Source: Bin5 sp965200615 (GTDB lineage Bacteria > Chloroflexota > Anaerolineae > Caldilineales > Caldilineaceae). Taken from it: 64,000 bases of DNA. Positions within the stretch are counted from its first letter, which is position 1. Every line of letters starts with the position of its first letter. Where the stretch lies: positions 3,968,001-4,032,000 of the forward strand of contig OZ241377.1 in assembly GCA_965200615.1 (NCBI GenBank). The letters run 5' to 3'. The position numbers were made by a program, and so were the translations under genes. Shown in pieces: positions 45,136 to 54,198 of the stretch. Below the pieces are notes generated by a model, which was not told the DNA's origin, made no database searches, and was given only the letters and a program-made list of their open reading frames with translations.

Positions 45136-45927
45136 CTAATACTCGTGCAGGTAGCCGGAACCGCAGTCGATTGCAATCTGCCGGCTTCGCTCAAGCGCAT
45201 TGTAGGGGTCATCCAGCTGAGGGCTCAGTTCGAGACTGACTGCGCCTGCGTAACCGATATCCTGCAAGGCCCTGAAAGTTTCACGCAGCGTGTCGGTGGT
45301 CAGGACGCCGTCGAGGAGCGCCCAATGCAGGTCACCATGTCCATCATTGTCGTCGAGATGGACATAGTCAAGTTTTTCGCCCGCCATATTGATCACCTGA
45401 GCCGGGTCTTCCCCGCTGATCTGGATATGGCCAATATCGAAGAGGAGCCCCAGGTTTGGATGGGAAATCGCGTTGATGAAGTCCAGCGTGGCTGCGGCAG
45501 TGGGAAGCGCGGTACCAGGGAAGTGCTCGATACAAAGCCTGACTTCATGTGCCGCGGCTTTGTCGGCGGCCTCCGCAAGGGAATCTGCATAACGATTCAA
45601 TGTCGTTGGGCTGTCGCCCTTGCCGGGCACCAGGTAGACTACGCTTCCTCCCAGCGCCGCGCACTGTCTAACCACTTCCTCAACGTGTGCCGCGGCCTTC
45701 TGACGCGCTCCGGCATTTGAACTTGCGAGCGCGGCGCCCTCCGGCACACCGAAGGAAGCTGCCACTGAAGAGACGCTCAGGGACGGCGAATCCTTCAGGG
45801 CAGGCAGATCCTCTGGCTCCAGAAAGTCAGGTCTGATGTCGATTTTCTTGAATCCCAGGGAGCGCATGTCAGAGATGACTTCCTTTGGGGGAGCGGTCAA
45901 TGCCCACACACAACAGGACAAATACAT
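45136..45927 (-). CDS. Sugar phosphate isomerase/epimerase (TIM barrel)
   Basis: The ATG at 45927 is four bases past the stop of the upstream gene, and its GGAG site overlaps that gene's last codons, so translation is coupled. The 263-residue product shows metal ligands in CIEHFPG (Glu), LLFDIGH (Asp, His), YVHLDDNDG (His, Asp) and SLELSP (Glu). It resembles IolE/hydroxypyruvate-isomerase-like members. It probably acts with the neighbouring lactonase; substrate unknown. Confidence 0.87.
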   Translation of the reverse strand: MYLSCCVWALTAPPKEVISDMRSLGFKKIDIRPDFLEPEDLPALKDSPSLSVSSVAASFGVPEGAALASSNAGARQKAAAHVEEVVRQCAALGGSVVYLVPGKGDSPTTLNRYADSLAEAADKAAAHEVRLCIEHFPGTALPTAAATLDFINAISHPNLGLLFDIGHIQISGEDPAQVINMAGEKLDYVHLDDNDGHGDLHWALLDGVLTTDTLRETFRALQDIGYAGAVSLELSPQLDDPYNALERSRQIAIDCGSGYLHEY

Positions 45928-45931
45928 AGGT

Positions 45932-47470
45932 CTAGTACTCCGGCTGCGCCGTTCCTTCCGGCAACAACTCTTCTGCCTCGTCGCTTCCGCTCGCCAACAA
46001 AGACTGCAACTCAATCAACTCATTGCAGTGCAGATAGCGATGAAGTTTGTGGCTATGGCGACGACTCCACTCCTCAATGGCCGGGGTCATCTGAGCGATT
46101 GTTGAGAAGTCAGCGGGGAACCGCAGAGGATCGCCTCCCAGCCAGCGCCCGTGCCGGCCCGAGAGAGTGGTATTCCAGATCTTGGCAGGAATCACGTCCG
46201 GAGTGAGGTTTCCTGTAGGCCAAGCTTGAAAGAGAACGGGAATCCGAGGTGGAAAGTCAGGCAGAATCTCTTGCAAGAGGTGATGACTTCGCGTGCAGGT
46301 AGAAGGCATCCAAAAGGGGATTACAGGACTTCGAAGTCCGATCACGGGATTCATCTGCGGCCCGCTCTCGATCAGTATTGCCCCAGGCTGAATCCGCTGC
46401 AAATAGTAGAGCCATTGCCAGGCGTAGAATCCCATCCGACTTATCTCATCAACGGAGGAGAAGGGAAGCGTGTAAATCGGCAAGCCTTCATCGCCGGCGT
46501 GATCGCGCACTGAGGTGGCAAAACCTGAGATCGAGCCCCACTGGGCTTCAGGCTGGTATGTCCAGTGGCGAGACAGACGCCACCCACTGCGCTGCACGCC
46601 CCCTTCTTCGTGCAGCCAGTCATCCAGCCAAGGAGTACCGCGAATAAACTCCTGATCCGTAAAGCCTCCGTATCCTCCAATCTGCAATCTGTGACGCGCG
46701 CTGACTTCGTACTGGCTCCATCGGGATGTGCAGGTCAGAAGAAGAAGGGAGCCGCCGGGCATCAGGCGCTCTCGTATAAACCTTTTGTACTGGTCAGGAA
46801 GCGTTGCCAGCTTCAGGTAAATGCTGACACTCCTTTTGATCTGCTGTCGGGCATGGATGGGGTCGAAGACAGTTACTGCCAGCAAGTCTGAATTGTGATT
46901 CAGAATTGGGGTAAGCAGGTCAACACTGCGCTGCTGATAGCCGGCAATGTCGTCCGGCTTGCCTCGAGAGGAAAAGGCGATAGGAAAGCTGTCGGCCAGC
47001 AGAGGGGCGCCCAGGGAGGCGCACAGGTGGGCAGTAGCCCCTGAAGGAACGCCAATGACGATGGTATCGAAGCGCCTTTCCGGGTCCAGATTTTTGTACT
47101 GGCCTACGTTCCAGTGGGCAAGATCCGCCATCGTCAGGTTAAAGGAAAGCGAACGATTGTGGGGGCGATTCTCGGTAGCCCAAACGGCCAGACCGGCTCC
47201 CCAGCTGCGAGGAAGAAGGGAGCTCAGGCGCAGAAGAGACAGCTGACGTCCCAGCTTGGCGTTGGCCGCCGGATAGTGAAATCTGTTTTCCAGAGCCGCA
47301 GACACCGCCGCCACTGCTCCTGTGGCAATGTCGAAACCGACCGGGTTGTAGTTCACTGTACAGCTGATTCCGTTTGCCTTGCTGCGCCGATTCTGCGCGC
47401 ACGATCTTCGCCGCGACAAGTCCTTCCCGCCACAATTGGCGGGCTTGAATGAGCCGGCGGATTTGACCAA
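45932..47470 (-). CDS. Uncharacterised 512-residue protein
   Basis: I do not recognise this protein. Visible features: an Arg/Lys-rich N-terminus, a Rossmann-like stretch RFDTIVIGVPSGATAH at about 133-148, and RLMPGGSLLLLTCTSRW at about 235-251, which resembles the late strand of SAM-dependent methyltransferases; tryptophan and proline are frequent in the second half. No signal peptide or membrane helix is seen. The start is uncertain: a TTG at 47470 gives the full length and a GTG at 47356 is an alternative. It is coupled to the isomerase and lactonase genes. Confidence 0.6.
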   Translation of the reverse strand: MVKSAGSFKPANCGGKDLSRRRSCAQNRRSKANGISCTVNYNPVGFDIATGAVAAVSAALENRFHYPAANAKLGRQLSLLRLSSLLPRSWGAGLAVWATENRPHNRSLSFNLTMADLAHWNVGQYKNLDPERRFDTIVIGVPSGATAHLCASLGAPLLADSFPIAFSSRGKPDDIAGYQQRSVDLLTPILNHNSDLLAVTVFDPIHARQQIKRSVSIYLKLATLPDQYKRFIRERLMPGGSLLLLTCTSRWSQYEVSARHRLQIGGYGGFTDQEFIRGTPWLDDWLHEEGGVQRSGWRLSRHWTYQPEAQWGSISGFATSVRDHAGDEGLPIYTLPFSSVDEISRMGFYAWQWLYYLQRIQPGAILIESGPQMNPVIGLRSPVIPFWMPSTCTRSHHLLQEILPDFPPRIPVLFQAWPTGNLTPDVIPAKIWNTTLSGRHGRWLGGDPLRFPADFSTIAQMTPAIEEWSRRHSHKLHRYLHCNELIELQSLLASGSDEAEELLPEGTAQPEY

Positions 47471-47598
47471 CAGTATAGCCGACGTGACAAGTCATCGCAA
47501 TTCCGATTTATAGTCAACTCTGCGGGTCGCCAATAAAGCCCAAAAGAGGGTTCTCGGGAGTTGTAGAAAATACCTGAGGTCTCTTCGCCTCGGGAAAC

Positions 47599-47627
47599 AT
47601 TGACGCTTGCATATCGATGTGTTAGGC
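47599..47627 (+). promoter_or_regulatory. Promoter for gltX
   Basis: TTGACG (47599-47604), 17-bp spacer ending in TGT, TAGGCT (47622-47627). The TG dinucleotide forms an extended -10. It is about 56 bp before the start. Confidence 0.45.
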
Positions 47628-47682
47628 TAGCGGGCGCGTTTGACGGAAGTTCACTCTGGCGCTCTGTTATCGAGGCGGGATT

Positions 47683-49215
47683 ATGAACAATCATAGAGAA
47701 GGCCCGGCCCGGGTTCGATTTGCGCCCAGCCCAACAGGTCATCTGCATTTGGGCGGGCTGAGAACCGCTCTTTTTGACTGGTTATGGGCGCGAAAGACGA
47801 ACGGCCAGTTTATCTTGCGGATAGAGGATACAGATCGCAGGCGATTTGATCCTGACAGCCTGGAAAGCTTGAAGAAAGGCTTGCGATGGCTAGGGCTGGA
47901 CTGGGACGAAGGCCCGGACATCGGTGGGCCCTTTGCGCCTTACGTGCAGTCAGAAAGGCGAGAGATTTATCAAAAGAAGGCTCAAGAACTCGTTGAACGA
48001 GGCCACGCCTATCGATGCTATTGCACGGCTGAACGTCTAGCGACGATGAGGGAAGAGCAAAGGCGCGCGGGGAAAGGAACGGGCTACGACAGGCGCTGCC
48101 GGGAGTTGTCAGATGAAGAGAGGAGGCGGCACGAGGCAGAGGGAAGGCCGTCGGTAATTCGCTTCGCCGTGCCGTTGGAGGGTGTCACCGTTTTCAATGA
48201 CCTCTTGCGAGGCGACATAGAGGTCGAGAATCGACAGTTGCAGGATGAGGTACTGCTCAAGGCGGATGGGCTGCCTACCTATCACCTGGCCGCGATGGCA
48301 GATGATAACTTGATGGAGATTACACATGTTCTGCGGGGGGAAGAGTGGCTGGCGACAGCCCCGATACACAAGTTAATCGTCGACGCATTCGGTTGGGATA
48401 TGCCGGTATTGGTTCACCTGCCTGTAATCCTGGATCCCGGCGGCAAAGGCAAGATGAGTAAACGTAAGAAGATGGTGGCAGGGAAGGAGTTCCTGGCGCT
48501 GGTGCACGAGTTTCAGGATTCGGGATATCTACCTGATGCGATGTTTAATTTCCTGACGAACGTCGGCTGGAACTTTGATCCCGATCAGGAAGTCTTCAGT
48601 CGCGAAGAGGCGATCGAACGGTTCAGCCTGGATGAGATCAATCCATCAGCGGCGGCGCTTCCCTATGAGAAGCTGGACTGGCTTAACGGACTCTATCTGC
48701 GTGCACTGACACCTTCTGCACTCAAGTCGGCATTGCTGCCATTTCTGAGTCAGCAACTTGGGCTATCCGAAACTGAACTGAAATCAGATCGCAGATTGGA
48801 CGTTCTGATACCGGTGGTTCAAGAACGAATCAAACGCCTTGACGAGGCCGTCAGCTGGATCGATTGGGTCTTTCTGAAGTCTGATGAGATATCATATTCG
48901 GATCCAAAGCTGCTGATTGGCCGCAAGTTGGACGCCCTCCAAAGTGTTGAAATGTTGCGCGCCGGCGCCGACGTTGTGGAGGAGGTCGAACCGTTCTGCG
49001 CTGAAGCCATTCACGCTGCGTTTCGAGAAAGGGCTGAGGCGCTGGGGGTTAAGGCGGGCAGTTTCTTCGGACCGGTTCGCGGAGCGATCAGTGGAAAGAA
49101 GGTTTCACCACCTCTGTTCGAGAGCATTGAGGCAGTTGGCCGCGAGGAAACTTTGCAGCGGATAGGGCTTGCGATCGCATTCCTGGAGGAGCACAGCGTG
49201 ATGGAGGGGGGGTAA
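47683..49215 (+). CDS. gltX: Glutamyl-tRNA synthetase
   Basis: The class I synthetase charges tRNA with glutamate in the cytoplasm. The 510-residue protein has APSPTGHLHLGG at about 14-25 (HIGH region, with Leu in place of Ile), RIEDTDRRR, and the KMSKR loop at 257-261. The C-terminal anticodon-binding domain is complete. A tRNA-Gln gene lies 133 bp downstream. Whether it is discriminating, or also charges tRNA-Gln for amidation, cannot be decided by eye. Confidence 0.97.
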   Translation: MNNHREGPARVRFAPSPTGHLHLGGLRTALFDWLWARKTNGQFILRIEDTDRRRFDPDSLESLKKGLRWLGLDWDEGPDIGGPFAPYVQSERREIYQKKAQELVERGHAYRCYCTAERLATMREEQRRAGKGTGYDRRCRELSDEERRRHEAEGRPSVIRFAVPLEGVTVFNDLLRGDIEVENRQLQDEVLLKADGLPTYHLAAMADDNLMEITHVLRGEEWLATAPIHKLIVDAFGWDMPVLVHLPVILDPGGKGKMSKRKKMVAGKEFLALVHEFQDSGYLPDAMFNFLTNVGWNFDPDQEVFSREEAIERFSLDEINPSAAALPYEKLDWLNGLYLRALTPSALKSALLPFLSQQLGLSETELKSDRRLDVLIPVVQERIKRLDEAVSWIDWVFLKSDEISYSDPKLLIGRKLDALQSVEMLRAGADVVEEVEPFCAEAIHAAFRERAEALGVKAGSFFGPVRGAISGKKVSPPLFESIEAVGREETLQRIGLAIAFLEEHSVMEGG

Positions 49216-49297
49216 CCAGCTCTGCAAAAGCTGGCCAGGCGCCGGAATGTCAGAAGGCCGGCCTCTTTGTCAAATGGAACTCGAATGAGCAATGGAT

Positions 49298-49327
49298 TTG
49301 GTTCGTCACCTGGGAATGTGTTAGTAT
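49298..49327 (+). promoter_or_regulatory. Promoter for tRNA-Gln
   Basis: TTGGTT (49298-49303), 18-bp spacer ending in TGT, TAGTAT (49322-49327), 21 bp before the tRNA. Confidence 0.5.
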
Positions 49328-49348
49328 TTGGTGGATGCACTCGCGCGT

Positions 49349-49420
49349 TGGGGGATAGTTTAATCGGCAAAACGCCTGACTCTGGATCAGGTAATCGGGG
49401 TTCAAATCCCTGTCCCCCAG
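49349..49420 (+). tRNA. tRNA-Gln (anticodon CUG)
   Basis: The 72-nt cloverleaf has acceptor arms TGGGGGA (49349-49355) and TCCCCCA (49413-49419) with discriminator G. The anticodon stem CCTGA/TCAGG encloses loop CTCTGGA with CTG at positions 34-36. The T-arm is CGGGG-TTCAAAT-CCCTG. CCA is not encoded. Confidence 0.95.
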
Positions 49421-49467
49421 TTTTCGTCAGAAGAGTCTGTATTTTCGGGCAGAAATAGCTGCAATTG

Positions 49468-49498
49468 AACGCCGCCGTCCCGGGCCAGCGGCGTTTTT
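49468..49498 (+). terminator. Rho-independent terminator after tRNA-Gln
   Basis: Stem AACGCCGC (49468-49475) and GCGGCGTT (49488-49495), 8 perfect pairs, followed by a T-run to 49498. It ends the gltX/tRNA-Gln side before the convergent HMG-CoA reductase gene. Confidence 0.8.
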
Positions 49499-49580
49499 CT
49501 TGTTTTCGGTTCAGGACTTCAACGATAAAAGCCTCCACGTCACGAACCGGAACGAACCGTGCGCGGAAGCTCGCCCGGCC

Positions 49581-51128
49581 CTAGCGATTGCGCCCGTACT
49601 CCTCGTGGCTGCTGACCCAGTCCAGTGAGCTGATTGCGGCGGCCAGCGAGAGCTCTCCCGCCAGGACAGTTCCAGCCACAATTTCGGCGAATTTCCTCAC
49701 CTTGCCTTTGCCGCTGCACCCCAGCAGTTCAAGGCACTCTCGCTGCGTGGCCAACGCTGTCCCACCGCCATAGGTGGCGACAATGAGCGAAGGAATGGTG
49801 ATGGAAATGTAGAGGTCCTTCTCGTCCGTCAACTCGACGTAGATCAGGCCGGCGGAGGATTCCGATACATTGGCCACATCCTGGCCGGTGGCAATGAAAA
49901 TGGCGGTAATCGCGTTGGCCGAGTGAAGTCCGTTGTTGTTGACGCCTGCCAGAATCGAACCGATATTGGCGACGCCATAATGGTAGAAGAGTTGCTCGGG
50001 CTGCACGCGCATGTTCTGGATCAGCACGTCTCGGGGAATGGTCGCTTCAGCCGTCACTCTTTTGCCCCGCGTGCGCATGATATTGATCTGTGAGGCCTTT
50101 TTGTCGGTAGCGAAATTCGATTCCAGATAGAAGCGCTTTATCTCCTGGCCGTCGTAGTGGTCCAGAATCCAGGAGCAGGCGGCGAAGGTTGCCCGGCCCA
50201 CCATGTTCTGACCACCGGCGTCTCCGGTCTGGTAGTTGAATCGTAGAAATGCGAATTTGTTGGACTGGTAAGGATCGATGTTGTCCAGCCTGGCCACGCT
50301 GGAAGTTGCTTCCGCCTCTTCCCTGATTGGGATCATGTTGCTTTCCACCCAATCGATAAAGTCTCGCGCGCCGCGAGCATCCTCAAACACGAAAACAGGC
50401 GCTCTCTGCATTGCGTCGGCCACGACTGTGCACTTCACTCCTCCAGACTGGTTGAGCAGTTTCATGCCGCGGTTGTAGGAGGCAACGAGCGTTCCTTCGG
50501 TTGTCGCCAGCGGAACAAGAAAGTCGCCTTTGGCGTGCTCTCCGCAGACTGTCAAAGGGCCGGCGAAGCCAATGGGCACCTGCGCCACGCCTGTAAAGTT
50601 CTCAATGTTTCCTTGCGTTTCATGGGGATCAAACGAGTACTGCGAAATGTGTTCTAGCGAATGGCCCGTGTAATCCTTTACGAATTCCTGGCGAGCCTTG
50701 ATTATGTCCTTGCCATAGTCGTCATCGCGATCGCGTGGGATTCTCGGCGCGTCGACCTTCTCAGAGATTGCGTCGTCGACCGTGAATTGGATCCGGCCAA
50801 ATGGTGACGTCTGCACTCCGATCCGGATCTCGTGGCTCCCAGATTCGAGAGGAGGCATTCGAGCCGTGATGAACACCTCTTTACGCAGCGGAAATTCCAC
50901 TGGCGCGCCGTTGTTGACCTGATCGGGCGAGACCACTTGCCCTTCGCCAAAGTCCAGGGAAAGGTCATCATTGGACATCTCTTTGCCGTCGATGCTGATG
51001 CCGTGAAATCCGGTCAGCTTGGCGTCGCTCAGTCGGTTTTTGATTGAGAACTGTACGCCGTCCTCGGTATTCTCCAGGCTGGCGTAGGTGTAGAGACGCT
51101 TGAGCAACATTGAAGGAATAAGTGCCAT
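49581..51128 (-). CDS. HMG-CoA reductase with extra N-terminal beta domain
   Basis: The enzyme makes mevalonate from HMG-CoA with NAD(P)H. The 515-residue protein has a class I-like catalytic set: Glu211 (TTEGTL), Asp303 (GDAGGQNM), a lysine at 343/344 (FATDKKAS) and C-terminal His508 (SHEEYGRNR). Residues 1 to about 125 form an extra soluble beta-rich domain (NTEDGVQFSIKNRL, GSHEIRIGVQTS), where eukaryotes have a membrane anchor. It loosely recalls DUF6379-type small beta proteins. It follows purD on the same strand with 142 bp between. Confidence 0.93.
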   Translation of the reverse strand: MALIPSMLLKRLYTYASLENTEDGVQFSIKNRLSDAKLTGFHGISIDGKEMSNDDLSLDFGEGQVVSPDQVNNGAPVEFPLRKEVFITARMPPLESGSHEIRIGVQTSPFGRIQFTVDDAISEKVDAPRIPRDRDDDYGKDIIKARQEFVKDYTGHSLEHISQYSFDPHETQGNIENFTGVAQVPIGFAGPLTVCGEHAKGDFLVPLATTEGTLVASYNRGMKLLNQSGGVKCTVVADAMQRAPVFVFEDARGARDFIDWVESNMIPIREEAEATSSVARLDNIDPYQSNKFAFLRFNYQTGDAGGQNMVGRATFAACSWILDHYDGQEIKRFYLESNFATDKKASQINIMRTRGKRVTAEATIPRDVLIQNMRVQPEQLFYHYGVANIGSILAGVNNNGLHSANAITAIFIATGQDVANVSESSAGLIYVELTDEKDLYISITIPSLIVATYGGGTALATQRECLELLGCSGKGKVRKFAEIVAGTVLAGELSLAAAISSLDWVSSHEEYGRNR

Positions 51129-51270
51129 AGGGCCCCCTTTGATGGTATCAGACTGGCAATAGAGGAAACTGCAGTGAGCGAGAGATCTGTTACGGAACGG
51201 GGCCTAAAAACGGTGTCGAATGTTGTTCGCCAACGGGCTGAGCATCATACCTGGACACGCTTTCTTGCAG

Positions 51271-52575
51271 TCAGGCGACGTGGGTTCCAATGTCGGAGCG
51301 CCATACAGCTCCTTCAAAGTGGATCTGTTCAGCTGTCCCGTAGGCGCTTTGGACGGCGGTCCTGAAGTCCTCTCCGGTTGCGGTGACGGAGAGTACACGT
51401 CCGCCGTCGGTCAGGACAGTCTTTTCGCCTTCCCCGTCAGGACGGATGCGGGCGTCTTCCACCTTGGTCCCGGCGTGAAATACGAGAGCACCGCCACTGG
51501 CGGCCAATCCATCTGGAAGGCCTGTTATGGGCTTTCCGGTCTCGTAGCTATCCGGATAGCCATCTGAGGCCATTACTACGGTCACGGCCGACTCTGATGA
51601 CCAGATGGGCTCATGCCCGGCCAAACTGCCGTTTGCACAGGCCAACATGAGTTCCACGAGGTCGCTCTGAAGCAAGGGTAAGATGGCCTGGGCTTCCGGA
51701 TCACCAAAGCGACAGTTGAATTCCAAGACCATGGGACCGCGGTCGGTCAGCATCAACCCTGCGTAAAGGACGCCCTGGTAGGGGGCGCCTTCAGAAGCCA
51801 TTCCAGCCAGCGTTGGACGAAGAACCTGGTGTGCGACGGTGTCCAGAATCTCACTGGTTGCCAGTGGGGACGGCGCAAAAGCTCCCATCCCACCGGTATT
51901 TGGCCCGCGGTCTCCGTCAAACAAGCGCTTGTGATCCTGCGCGGCAGGCGCCAGCCGAAGGTTTTCACCATCGCAGAAGGCCAGCACGGACAGTTCAGGA
52001 CCCTGCAAGCGCTCTTCCACCAGGACGGTTGTGCCTGCGTCGCCAAAGCGTTGATTTACCATCATCGCCCGCAGCTGTTCTACCGCCTCATCTTGACTTG
52101 CAGGTAGAAGAACGCCCTTGCCGGCTGCCAGTCCACTGGCCTTGAGGACGGGCAAGTCGTCCAGTCCATGGACGAAGTCCGCCGCGTCTTTGAATTCTGA
52201 AAAGACACGGGCCCGGCCGGTAGGAATCCCATGCCGGTTCATGAATGCCTTCGAGTAGGTCTTGGAGCCTTCCAACTGCGCGGCGGCTTTGCTCGGGCCG
52301 AAAATCGTCAGTCCGTCGGAGGCGAATTCGTCGACGACTCCAGATACCAACGGCAGTTCCGGCCCCACGACTGTCAGCTCGACCTGATTGTCGAGAGCAA
52401 AGAGCCGTAACGCCTGCAAGTCGTCTACGGAGATGGGGACATTCGTGCAGCCAGGAATCCCGGCGGTACCGCCGTTCCCCGGAGCTGCGTAAACCTGGTC
52501 GACATACTGAGAGTCCGCCAACTTCCAAGCCAGCGCATGCTCTCTGGCGCCGGAACCTATCAGGAGAATGTTCAT
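51271..52575 (-). CDS. purD: Phosphoribosylamine-glycine ligase
   Basis: The ATP-grasp enzyme makes glycinamide ribonucleotide (step 2 of de novo purine synthesis). The 434-residue protein has the complete layout: GSGAREHALAWKL at 7-19, FGPSKAAAQLEGSK, GLAAGKGV, RGPNTGGMGAF and EFNCRFGDPE. It is the last pur gene of the cluster and starts 100 bp after purF. No clear ribosome-binding site is visible. Confidence 0.97.
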   Translation of the reverse strand: MNILLIGSGAREHALAWKLADSQYVDQVYAAPGNGGTAGIPGCTNVPISVDDLQALRLFALDNQVELTVVGPELPLVSGVVDEFASDGLTIFGPSKAAAQLEGSKTYSKAFMNRHGIPTGRARVFSEFKDAADFVHGLDDLPVLKASGLAAGKGVLLPASQDEAVEQLRAMMVNQRFGDAGTTVLVEERLQGPELSVLAFCDGENLRLAPAAQDHKRLFDGDRGPNTGGMGAFAPSPLATSEILDTVAHQVLRPTLAGMASEGAPYQGVLYAGLMLTDRGPMVLEFNCRFGDPEAQAILPLLQSDLVELMLACANGSLAGHEPIWSSESAVTVVMASDGYPDSYETGKPITGLPDGLAASGGALVFHAGTKVEDARIRPDGEGEKTVLTDGGRVLSVTATGEDFRTAVQSAYGTAEQIHFEGAVWRSDIGTHVA

Positions 52576-52675
52576 GCAATTATCATGGGATGATTGAGCG
52601 TGCGAAGAGGAGATTGAGTAAAAGGCGGAGAAAAAGAGTGTTTGAGCAATTTTCTGTCAGGAAATGACACTACAG

Positions 52676-54100
52676 TCAGTTTCCTAACACGCCCGCGAAT
52701 CTCTCTTTCTCCTTCAGTTCCAGTTCCATTTCCAGCATTGGCGTCTCGAACGGGTAGTCACCGGTGAAACAGGCGTTGCAATAGCCGTCCTGCGCCCGCA
52801 GCGTATTCATCATGCCTTCAACGCTAAGGTACTTGAGTGAGTCGACTCCGATGTAGTCCTTTATCTCTTCCAAATCCTTGTGCGCCGCGATCAGTTCAGA
52901 CTGGCTCGCCATGTCGACGCCCATGAAGCAGGGGAATCGAATGGGCGGGCAGGCGACTCGCATGTGAACTTCCGCCGCGCCGGCATCGCGCAGGAGCTGC
53001 ACGAGCGGTCCGCTTGTATTTCCCCGCACGATTGAGTCGTCTACCAGGACTACCCGCTGGCCCCTCAGGTTTTCCGGCAAGGGGTTGAATTTCATTGCCA
53101 CTCCGACTTTTCGCTGCCGGTCCGTCGGTTGGATGAAGGTGCGGCCGATGTAGCGGCTCTTTATCAGCCCCTCGCTATAGTCGATGCCACTTTCCTGTGC
53201 GAATCCGATTGCGTGAGGCGTGCCGCTGTCAGGCACGGGAACAACGATGTCTGCCTCTAACGGAGCCTCGCGGGCAAGCTGGCGACCTAGCGCCTGGCGC
53301 ACGCGGTGAACCAGACGGCCGCCGAGCATGCTGTCTGGGCGGGCGAAGTAGATCTGCTCAAATGTGCAAAATGCCGCCTTCTCGGCCGGCACACCTTGCA
53401 CGACGTCATACCCGTCCTGGTCGATGCGTACGATTTCGCCCGGTTCAATTTCCCGTACCGCACGGCCACCAATCGTAGCAAAGGCGCAACTCTCTGACGC
53501 AATGGCCAGACCACTTTCGAACTCTCCCAGCACGAGAGGACGCAGGCCCCAAGGATCTCTGACGCCATAGATGGCATCGCGGGTGAGGATAGTGAGGGAG
53601 TAGGCGCCCTCGGCAATCGTCATCATCTGGCGAATGCGCTGCAACCAGGTGCCGCGGGCGCCGGCCAATAGATGGATTATCAGTTCACTGTCGGTCGAGG
53701 TTGAAAGGCCAACACCGCGTTCCAGGAGCTCGCGGCGAAGCTTGGGCGCGTTGACCAGATTGCCATTGTGGCCAATGGCGAGCGGGCCGTCGAGCGTCTC
53801 CAGGATGTATGGCTGCGTGTTGTTCAGTCGGGGCGATCCGGTCGTGGAATAACGGGTATGACCGATGCCCAAATGCCCCTGCAGATGATGCAGATTGTCT
53901 TCGTTGAAGACTTGGGAAACGAGTCCCAGCCCCTTATGGATGTGGGCGGTCTTGCCGTCACAGGAGGCGATGCCCGCGGCCTCCTGACCTCGATGCTGCA
54001 GAGCGTAGATGGCAAAGTATGCCAGCCGGGCGATGTCAATCCCGGGCGCGCTGATGCCAAAGACGCCGCATGCTTCACGGGGCGAATCGAACGGAGGCAT
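52676..54100 (-). CDS. purF: Amidophosphoribosyltransferase, iron-sulfur type
   Basis: The enzyme makes phosphoribosylamine from PRPP and glutamine (step 1). The 474-residue protein begins MPPFDSPREACGVFG; the propeptide is cut before nucleophile Cys11. The PRPP loop is VVLVDDSIVRGNTS at 350-363. Cys245, Cys391, Cys441 and Cys444 match the 4Fe-4S ligands of Bacillus-type PurF, an oxygen-sensitive form. AAGGAGC precedes the start. Confidence 0.97.
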   Translation of the reverse strand: MPPFDSPREACGVFGISAPGIDIARLAYFAIYALQHRGQEAAGIASCDGKTAHIHKGLGLVSQVFNEDNLHHLQGHLGIGHTRYSTTGSPRLNNTQPYILETLDGPLAIGHNGNLVNAPKLRRELLERGVGLSTSTDSELIIHLLAGARGTWLQRIRQMMTIAEGAYSLTILTRDAIYGVRDPWGLRPLVLGEFESGLAIASESCAFATIGGRAVREIEPGEIVRIDQDGYDVVQGVPAEKAAFCTFEQIYFARPDSMLGGRLVHRVRQALGRQLAREAPLEADIVVPVPDSGTPHAIGFAQESGIDYSEGLIKSRYIGRTFIQPTDRQRKVGVAMKFNPLPENLRGQRVVLVDDSIVRGNTSGPLVQLLRDAGAAEVHMRVACPPIRFPCFMGVDMASQSELIAAHKDLEEIKDYIGVDSLKYLSVEGMMNTLRAQDGYCNACFTGDYPFETPMLEMELELKEKERFAGVLGN

Positions 54101-54198
54101 AGTTGCAGCTCCTTGATTTACAGTGGGCGTTCAGACTGGAAGGACGCACACTTTGAATCTGCTCAGGGCGGGCCCAGTCCTGTCGCCAGGTTCCCGAC

